A program made the translations under genes and the position numbers. Positions 1-4,365 of a stretch of 8,573 bases of DNA are shown here, piece after piece. Numbering within the stretch: position 1 is the stretch's first letter; each line of letters starts with the position of its first letter. Origin of the DNA: W0P28-013 sp963621145 (lineage in GTDB: Bacteria; Bacteroidota; Bacteroidia; Bacteroidales; Paludibacteraceae); NCBI GenBank assembly GCA_963621145.1, contig CAVFDI010000067.1, positions 1-8,573 of the forward strand. Reading direction: 5' to 3'. The notes beneath the pieces were generated by a model, which was given only the letters and a program-made list of their open reading frames with translations, ran no database searches and was not told the origin of the DNA.

Positions 1-251
1 ATAATCTCACTGTCTATGCATTCGATGATAGTACAAACGAAGATATTGAACTCACCGACGATCTTGGCACCGCCATTCGTGACATCGAGGTTATGAGCGA
101 TGTTTATGCACGCGACGGCCGCATCTATGCCGAAGAGGGCGCACGCATCTACACCATTCTTGGCTTGGACGTAACCAACATGAACGGTCAGTTGAACGGC
201 GTTTATGTAGTGAAAAACGGCAACAAAGTTGCGAAAGTAGTCGTAAGATAA
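1..251 (+). CDS. Secreted protein, C-terminal fragment with T9SS type A sorting domain (5' end outside window)
   Basis: This is an open frame entering from the left edge. The first whole codon is at 3 and the TAA stop at 249-251, leaving 82 residues of an otherwise unseen protein. The last ~50 residues fit the type IX secretion C-terminal sorting domain: an ARDGRIYAEEGARIYTILG stretch (the usual NGRI-x-V ... V-x-IY-x-x-x-G pattern), then LNGVYVVKNGNKVAKVVVR, matching the family ending G-x-Y-x-V ... K-V-x-V-(K/R). In this family the domain carries the protein across the outer membrane and is then removed or used for anchoring, so the cargo should be extracellular or cell-surface. The cargo's own function lies upstream and cannot be told. 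A repeat tract and a strong terminator follow within 35 nt, so this gene ends its transcription unit and is separate from the lipoproteins downstream. Confidence 0.85.
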   Translation, partial: NLTVYAFDDSTNEDIELTDDLGTAIRDIEVMSDVYARDGRIYAEEGARIYTILGLDVTNMNGQLNGVYVVKNGNKVAKVVVR

Positions 252-283
252 TTGACAATTAAAAATTGACAATTGATAATTAA
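250..283. repeat. AT-rich short iterated repeat after the stop codon
   Basis: AATTGACAATT occurs at 250-260 and 264-274. A one-base variant, AATTGATAATT, overlaps it at 271-281. The tract starts inside the TAA stop codon and runs straight into the terminator stem. Its function is unknown. Similar short-period AT-rich tracts occur at 7215-7246 and 7292-7343. Confidence 0.6.
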
Positions 284-311
284 GGGGCGCACGCGGTGCG
301 CTCCTTTTTTT
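284..311 (+). terminator. Strong rho-independent terminator of the T9SS cargo gene
   Basis: The 9-nt arm GGGGCGCAC (284-292) pairs with GTGCGCTCC (296-304) with a single G-U wobble, around a GCG loop (293-295). Seven T residues follow directly (305-311). It lies 33 nt after the stop codon. The opposite strand lacks a comparable T tract, so it works in the + direction. Confidence 0.85.
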
Positions 312-583
312 GTTCACGACAAAAAAGGACGGCTAATTGATTATGGTCTGTAGTGACGTGGCGCGCCGTGTCCCTACTGTCGTTGTTGGTGTGTAGTGCG
401 GCATAATTTTGCAGAGAGCTGTGGAAAATTATCTGAAATTTTCATATCAAAAAAAGGGTGTAAAGGCCAATGTTTAAGATTTTGCAAGTAGAATAAAAAA
501 GCAATAAATTATTCCAAAACCATATACTTTGGTATAATTTTTGGTTGCAAAAGGCGGATTTTATTCTTTTCGACATTAGAAAA
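312..583. other. Intergenic region upstream of the lipoprotein pair
   Basis: No convincing gene is seen here. The region holds a GC-rich degenerate palindrome (350-377) and a small AT hairpin (GAAAATT 424-430 / AATTTTC 437-443). Next to the first lipoprotein is an AT-rich stretch that should contain its promoter. Candidate -7 elements are TATACTTTG (523-531, spacing off by one from TAnnTTTG) and AATTTTTG (536-543, one mismatch). Neither has a well-placed TTTG -33 element, so the promoter position remains open. The leader just before the ATG is A/T-rich with no Shine-Dalgarno, as usual for the phylum. Confidence 0.5.
350..377. repeat. Degenerate palindromic (REP-like) element
   Basis: A 28-nt imperfect palindrome with arms GTAGTGACGTGG and CCGTGTCCCTAC. 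Of the 12 possible pairs, 11 form (two as G-U) and one is a T/C mismatch, leaving a small CGCG centre. It is much more GC-rich than its surroundings and no T tract follows, so it is not a normal terminator. From memory, not from a search, GTAGGGAC...GTCCCTAC palindromes are dispersed repeats in Bacteroidota genomes; this could be a decayed copy. Confidence 0.5.
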
Positions 584-2272
584 ATGAACAAAACAAGATT
601 TTTGGCCGTTTTGTGCGCTTTTGCAGCAATCCTCACCAGTTGCCACAATGACATTTTGAACGACATCGACGATTTGGAAACTAGAGTGGATTCGCTCGAA
701 ACCATTTGCAGTAGGCTGAATTCAAACGTCGTAGCACTGCAAACGCTCGTCGAAGCGCAAAACGACAACGCCATGATTTCGAGCATTAACGCAATAGAGC
801 AAAATGGCATCATTGTTGGCTACTCCATTGCACTCACAAACGGCAAGACAATATCGCTCTACAACGGGGCAAATGGAAAAAATGGGGTCGATGGGCAAGA
901 TGGCATCGATGGTGCAACTGCCCACACGCCTGCTATTGGTGTAGCGAAAGACGTCGACGGCATCTACTATTGGACGCTCGATGGCGAATTTTTGAAAGAC
1001 AATAATGGCGAAAAATTGCCAGTTGATGGCGCAAAAGGCGACAAAGGACAGCAGGGCGAACAAGGTGCCGATGGCAATGTTGGCGAACAAGGCGAGCAAG
1101 GTACAGATGGCAAAAATGGCGTTGTACCGCAGTTCAAAATAGAGGCTGGCAATTGGTTCATTTCGTACGATGGCGAAAATTGGACAAACATTGGTCAGGC
1201 CACTGGCGAATCGGGCGATGCTGGAACACAAGGCGATGCCATCTTTTCGGACATTACAACCGATAGCGAAAACGTCTATTTTAATCTTGCAAATGGCACC
1301 GTTATTACACTCAAAAAATACGACGGAATCGATTATTACACAGTAACTTACAATGCCAATGGCGGCACGGGTACTATGGACGTAGAACAAATTTCTGATT
1401 TGAAAACCTATGTCGTAAGTCGCTGCCTATTTGTTCGCGACCATTTCGAATTCATCGAGTGGAACACCAAAGCCGATGGCACTGGCGTGGCTTTTGCAGC
1501 AGACGAGGAGATTGTGCTGACACAAAACCTAACACTCTATGCCCAGTGGGGAAAAACGACGTCGGGTTATTTTTCTGTCTCCGAGACGCTGAAGGTAAAA
1601 TTTTCGCTTGGCAATCTGCAATATCATGCTGCTTCGGAAACATGGCGTTTTGCTGAACATCAGTACGACTATGTGGGCAATGACAACAAAAATATGAGTA
1701 ATAATTACGATGGTTGGATAGATCTTTTTGGTTGGGGAACTGGCCAAAATCCCACTTTTGCCGATCAAGATGGCAAAAAATATTCATTCAGCGACTGGGG
1801 AGCAAACATAGTGAGCGGTTACCCTGCCAACACTTGGCGCACGCTGAACTATGCTGAATACAAATACCTATTTTCGACTCGCGAAAATGCCACTAGTCTA
1901 TACGGCTTCTGCACCATACAGAATGGCGCCGACAGCATAAAAGGCATTTTGATATTGCCCGACAATTGGGAACTTCCCGTTGGAATAACATTCAAAGCGG
2001 GCTGGTCGGTGTGGGACAACAACGTGTACAGCCTCGACCAATGGGCGCAGATGGAAAACGCAGGAGCCATATTTTTGCCAGCTGCTGGGCGGCGCAATTC
2101 GCTGAATCGCATCGAAGTGTATCGCGTGCAAGAAAATGGATATTATTGGTCGAGCACCAACTTCCTCGACGACTCGGCTCGTGCATTAGCATTCGAGAGT
2201 GGAGAAATCGACCCAATAGCGCAACCCACACGCTACTACGGCTGCAGTGTGCGCCTAGCAAAAAATCTATAA
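584..2272 (+). CDS. Stalked surface lipoprotein: collagen-like blocks, Listeria-Bacteroides repeat and FISUMP-like C-terminal domain (paralog 1)
   Basis: 562 residues from ATG 584. A TTG 39 nt upstream would extend the frame, but the ATG places a clean lipoprotein signal (FLAVLCAFAAILTSC, lipid-bearing Cys20) at the N-terminus, as in the downstream paralog. Order of parts: Cys20; short coiled coil (~24-60, LETRVDSLETICSRLN); Gly-X-Y block 95-110; a DUF4988/PL29-N-like beta module with DVDGIYYWTLDGEFL (~113-148); a long Gly-X-Y block 149-179; a second beta module (WFISYDGENW, ~181-207); a short Gly-X-Y block 208-217; a Listeria-Bacteroides (InlB-type) repeat ~252-322 (YNANGGTGTM ... WNTKADGTG ... 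LYAQW); then a FISUMP-type, C-type-lectin-like domain ~329-562 (GNLQY, WRFAEHQYD, LFGWGTG, LPAAGRRN, GYYWSST, CSVRLAK). The build suggests a multimeric stalk holding a binding head outside the outer membrane. The ligand is unknown. It is the first gene of a two-gene unit. Confidence 0.88.
   Translation: MNKTRFLAVLCAFAAILTSCHNDILNDIDDLETRVDSLETICSRLNSNVVALQTLVEAQNDNAMISSINAIEQNGIIVGYSIALTNGKTISLYNGANGKNGVDGQDGIDGATAHTPAIGVAKDVDGIYYWTLDGEFLKDNNGEKLPVDGAKGDKGQQGEQGADGNVGEQGEQGTDGKNGVVPQFKIEAGNWFISYDGENWTNIGQATGESGDAGTQGDAIFSDITTDSENVYFNLANGTVITLKKYDGIDYYTVTYNANGGTGTMDVEQISDLKTYVVSRCLFVRDHFEFIEWNTKADGTGVAFAADEEIVLTQNLTLYAQWGKTTSGYFSVSETLKVKFSLGNLQYHAASETWRFAEHQYDYVGNDNKNMSNNYDGWIDLFGWGTGQNPTFADQDGKKYSFSDWGANIVSGYPANTWRTLNYAEYKYLFSTRENATSLYGFCTIQNGADSIKGILILPDNWELPVGITFKAGWSVWDNNVYSLDQWAQMENAGAIFLPAAGRRNSLNRIEVYRVQENGYYWSSTNFLDDSARALAFESGEIDPIAQPTRYYGCSVRLAKNL
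866..913 (+). repeat. Collagen-like Gly-X-Y coding block, first stretch of paralog 1
   Basis: Glycine at every third residue from Gly95 to Gly110 (GANGKNGVDGQDGIDG), rich in Asn and Asp with no proline. It is the shorter stretch before the DVDGIYYW module. The equivalent in paralog 2 is Gly89-Gly101. Confidence 0.75.
1028..1120 (+). repeat. Collagen-like Gly-X-Y coding block, main stretch of paralog 1
   Basis: Eleven consecutive glycines at every third residue (Gly149-Gly179), with X/Y positions filled by K, D, E, Q, N and T and no proline. K-G-D pairs such as GAKGDKG are the kind that stabilise proline-poor bacterial collagen triple helices. At DNA level it is an imperfect 9-nt repeat (GGCGAACAA-like units), so copy number could vary by slippage. 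Confidence 0.8.
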
Positions 2273-2298
2273 AGGTAGGTAACAAAACAACATAACAG

Positions 2299-3933
2299 AT
2301 GCAAAAACTTAAATTTTATTTTTTGGCAGCGGCCACATTGCTGTTGACCAGTTGCCACAAAGACATTTTGAACGACATCGACGACTTGAAAAATCGCGTG
2401 ACCAATCTCGAAACGCTTTGTGCGCAGATGAATGCCGATATCTCGTCGCTGCAGGCCATAGTAGAGGCGCAGAGCAGCAACGACATGATTTCTGGAGTGG
2501 AGCAAACGACCAACGGCTACACCATCACCTTCACAAGCGGCAAAACCATTATGCTATACAATGGCAAAGATGGTATCGACGGAAAAAATGGCAAAGATGG
2601 CGCGGGTGCATATTCACCAACCATAAGCGTGGCACAAGACGTTGATGGCATTTACTATTGGACACTCGATGGTAATTTTCTGCTCGATAACGATGGCAAT
2701 AAACTGCCCGTTACTGGCGAAAAAGGTGCGCAAGGCGACAAAGGCGACACCGGCATTCAGGGCAACGACGGCGGCAAAGGCGAGCAAGGCGTGGCTGGCA
2801 ACGACGGCATCACACCACAATTGAAAATTGACGGCGGAAAATGGTATGTGTCGTACGACAACAAGGCGACATGGACCGAAATAGGACAAGCCACTGGCGA
2901 CAAAGGCGACACCGGAAGTGCTGGCACTTCGCTCTTTTCGGCAGTAGACGAGGACGAAAATTTTGTCTATTTCACCCTTGCCGACGGAACAAAAATATGT
3001 GTAGAAAAGTCGAATGGCAATAGCGAGTTTTACACCTTGTGCTACGATGCCAACGGTGGCGAAGGCACAATGCAGAGCGAAAAAATATACGCTATGAAAA
3101 CAACAAGCGTGAAAGACTGCGCCTTTGCACGCACCGACTTTGCTTTTGCACGCTGGAATACCAAAGCCGATGGCACTGGCGTTTCATTCTTGGTGGGCGA
3201 AACCATTGTGCTGCGCAAAAATGTCACACTCTACGCCCAATGGAGCGGCAAATTTTCAGTTTCGAGTAGCACCCAAGTGATATTCGCTCCTGGCAATTTG
3301 CAATATCAGCCAAGCACTGGCAAATGGCGTTTTGCTATGCATCAGTACGATTGTATTGGTACTGCAAACGAAAATATCGGCGATACATACACCGGTTGGC
3401 TCGACCTTTTTGGCTGGGGAACTGGTGACGCTCCAACACAAAATGCAACCAACCTAAGCGAATATGCCGACTTTAATGATTGGGGCAAAAATGTCATTAG
3501 TGGTTATGCGTCAGGCACTTGGCGCACGCTAAGCAACGACGAATGGGATTATCTTTTGCAAACTCGCAACAATGCAGCATCGCTCTATGGTTTTGCTACA
3601 ATCGACAATGTAGCAGGACTTGTTCTACTGCCCGATGCTTGGGCCACGTCAGCAAATGTTTCGTTTAAAACAGGTAAAGGCAATTACGACAAAAACGTCT
3701 ACACTGCCGAAGAGTGGCAACTTTTGGAAGCCGCAGGTGGCGTATTTTTACCAGCGGCAGGTTTGCGCAACGTTGCAAAAATTAGCAACGTGCAAACAGC
3801 GGGCTATTACTGGACAAGTACAGGTTCTGCAACCAACAGCAACGATGCAAATCGCCTCTATTTTGGCTCTCAATCCACCGAAATGAGCACGCTAACTCGC
3901 TATTTTGGTACGAGCGTGCGTCTGGCAAAATAG
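2299..3933 (+). CDS. Stalked surface lipoprotein: collagen-like blocks, Listeria-Bacteroides repeat and FISUMP-like C-terminal domain (paralog 2)
   Basis: 544 residues, starting at ATG 2299 after an A-rich leader only 26 nt from the previous stop, so probably co-transcribed. The signal peptide ends in a lipobox (LLLTSC, Cys19), followed by HKDILNDIDDL, nearly identical to paralog 1. Parts run in the same order: coiled coil ~24-58; Gly-X-Y 89-101; DVDGIYYWTLDGNFL module ~104-139; main Gly-X-Y 140-170; WYVSYDNKATW module ~172-199; Gly-X-Y 200-209; Listeria-Bacteroides repeat ~245-315 (YDANGGEGTM ... WNTKADGTG ... LYAQW); FISUMP/C-type-lectin-like domain ~317-544 (GNLQY, WRFAMHQYD, LFGWGTG, WRTLSNDEW, LPAAGLRN, GYYWTST, TSVRLAK). 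Divergence from paralog 1 is spread through the gene rather than confined to the end. The likely role is a surface adhesin or binding protein; the ligand is unknown. Confidence 0.88.
   Translation: MQKLKFYFLAAATLLLTSCHKDILNDIDDLKNRVTNLETLCAQMNADISSLQAIVEAQSSNDMISGVEQTTNGYTITFTSGKTIMLYNGKDGIDGKNGKDGAGAYSPTISVAQDVDGIYYWTLDGNFLLDNDGNKLPVTGEKGAQGDKGDTGIQGNDGGKGEQGVAGNDGITPQLKIDGGKWYVSYDNKATWTEIGQATGDKGDTGSAGTSLFSAVDEDENFVYFTLADGTKICVEKSNGNSEFYTLCYDANGGEGTMQSEKIYAMKTTSVKDCAFARTDFAFARWNTKADGTGVSFLVGETIVLRKNVTLYAQWSGKFSVSSSTQVIFAPGNLQYQPSTGKWRFAMHQYDCIGTANENIGDTYTGWLDLFGWGTGDAPTQNATNLSEYADFNDWGKNVISGYASGTWRTLSNDEWDYLLQTRNNAASLYGFATIDNVAGLVLLPDAWATSANVSFKTGKGNYDKNVYTAEEWQLLEAAGGVFLPAAGLRNVAKISNVQTAGYYWTSTGSATNSNDANRLYFGSQSTEMSTLTRYFGTSVRLAK
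2716..2808 (+). repeat. Collagen-like Gly-X-Y coding block, main stretch of paralog 2
   Basis: Eleven consecutive Gly-X-Y glycines (Gly140-Gly170; GEKGAQGDKGDTGIQG and onward). The number of glycines equals that in paralog 1 although the X/Y residues differ widely, so block length seems conserved while sequence drifts. There is no proline; K-G-D pairs are present. Confidence 0.8.
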
Positions 3934-3944
3934 GCATTATCCAA

Positions 3945-4204
3945 AGGCAGATTCTAAAAATTCTACGCTTTTATTGTTTTCTTTTGTCGGTTCAAAAAGG
4001 TTTCTGCGATTTTTCGTCTCTAATCGGCATCTTTTTCGTCTTTTTTCAGTTACAGGACACCCTGCTCCTTCGAAAATCAAAAAAAAATAGTGCAAGTCGA
4101 ATGCAATAAAGTTCACTTTAATTGCTGAGACGCAGCCTATTTTATTCAAATCTGCTCGAATGTAATTCAAAAATTCTTGCAAAGATAATTTTTAGAATCT
4201 ACCT
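3945..4204. repeat. 260-bp segment bounded by 18-bp inverted repeats (MITE-like or invertible candidate)
   Basis: The left arm, 3945-3962 (AGGC then AGATTCTAAAAATT), is the reverse complement of the right arm, 4187-4204 (AATTTTTAGAATCT then ACCT), at 17 of 18 positions, with 14 consecutive matches. The interior is 224 bp with no gene. No clear target-site duplication is seen, so a transposon origin is unproven. The arms could also be recombination sites for a DNA invertase. Part of the left arm is echoed as a direct repeat near the right end (TTCAAAAATTCTTGC, 4166-4180). Confidence 0.5.
4180..4187 (-). promoter_or_regulatory. Minus-strand Bacteroidota -7 promoter motif (TATCTTTG)
   Basis: The + strand reads CAAAGATA, so the minus strand has a perfect TAnnTTTG. 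Ten bases (TATCTTTGCA) match the gcvP promoter exactly. There is no good TTTG -33 element on the minus strand (only TTTT, at a shorter spacing). If used, it would transcribe leftwards from about 4173, towards the 3' end of the second lipoprotein gene in antisense. Confidence 0.3.
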
Positions 4205-4212
4205 AAAATGAT

Positions 4213-4249
4213 AAATGTCGGTTTCCAGAGATGGAAGCCGACATTTTTT
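4213..4249 (+). terminator. Strong rho-independent terminator of the lipoprotein unit
   Basis: A 14-bp stem: AAATGTCGGTTTCC (4213-4226) pairs with GGAAGCCGACATTT (4233-4246) with one G-U, around a 6-nt loop, running into a six-T tract (4244-4249). It lies 279 nt after the second lipoprotein stop, leaving a long 3' UTR. The 3' side of the stem plus T tract closely resembles the first codons of gcvP (see findings). Confidence 0.85.
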
Positions 4250-4295
4250 CATCTCGCAATAGTTAGGGCCTCGTCGACAGGGCATCGAACTTCGT

Positions 4296-4327
4296 TTTGC
4301 AACTATCTCGAAAAAATCGTATCTTTG
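4296..4327 (+). promoter_or_regulatory. gcvP promoter (Bacteroidota type, -33 TTTG and -7 TATCTTTG)
   Basis: TTTG at 4296-4299 and a perfect TAnnTTTG (TATCTTTG) at 4320-4327 are separated by 20 nt, the normal arrangement for the Bacteroidota primary sigma factor. It predicts a leader of roughly 30 nt before ATG 4366, too short for a riboswitch. The promoter lies after the terminator, so gcvP is transcribed independently of the lipoproteins. Confidence 0.75.
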
Positions 4328-4365
4328 CAGATTGTATTTGAATTAAAATAAAGTAGATACCCATA

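Larger units (their letters stand above)
3934..4365. other. Structured intergenic region between the lipoprotein unit and gcvP
   Basis: 432 bp with no credible gene. The longest open frames here on either strand have no family resemblance, and the minus-strand one (81 codons, TTG start at 4182) begins on top of a promoter-like motif. The region contains a 260-bp segment bounded by inverted repeats (3945-4204), a minus-strand -7 motif (4180-4187), a hairpin (4103-4125), a nine-A run (4079-4087), a strong + strand terminator (4213-4249) and the gcvP promoter (4296-4327). No glycine riboswitch is apparent. Confidence 0.6.

Noticed and set aside
545..583. TTG start 39 nt upstream for the first lipoprotein
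   Set aside because: It would put 13 mostly non-signal residues before a typical lipoprotein signal and overlap the probable promoter; ATG 584 matches the arrangement of the paralog.
722..1390. 222-codon minus-strand open frame within paralog 1
   Set aside because: A by-product of the Gly-X-Y and other repeats on the + strand; it reads as Ala/Phe/Ile-rich low-complexity sequence.
2130..3933. Lipoprotein C-termini as variable regions of a diversity-generating retroelement
   Set aside because: Differences between paralogs are spread over the whole gene and are not adenine-specific; no template repeat or reverse transcriptase is seen in the window.
3937..4182. 81-codon minus-strand open frame between the second lipoprotein and gcvP
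   Set aside because: It starts with TTG inside the TATCTTTG motif, has no other Met, and shows no recognisable domain.
4231..4266. 11-codon mini-ORF MEADIFSSRNS as an upstream regulatory peptide
   Set aside because: It lies within and just past the terminator stem and upstream of the gcvP promoter, so it would not be on the gcvP transcript; kept only as evidence of a duplicated start.
4250..4365. Glycine riboswitch upstream of gcvP
   Set aside because: The promoter at 4296-4327 leaves only ~30 nt of leader, and no tandem aptamer-like structure is visible.
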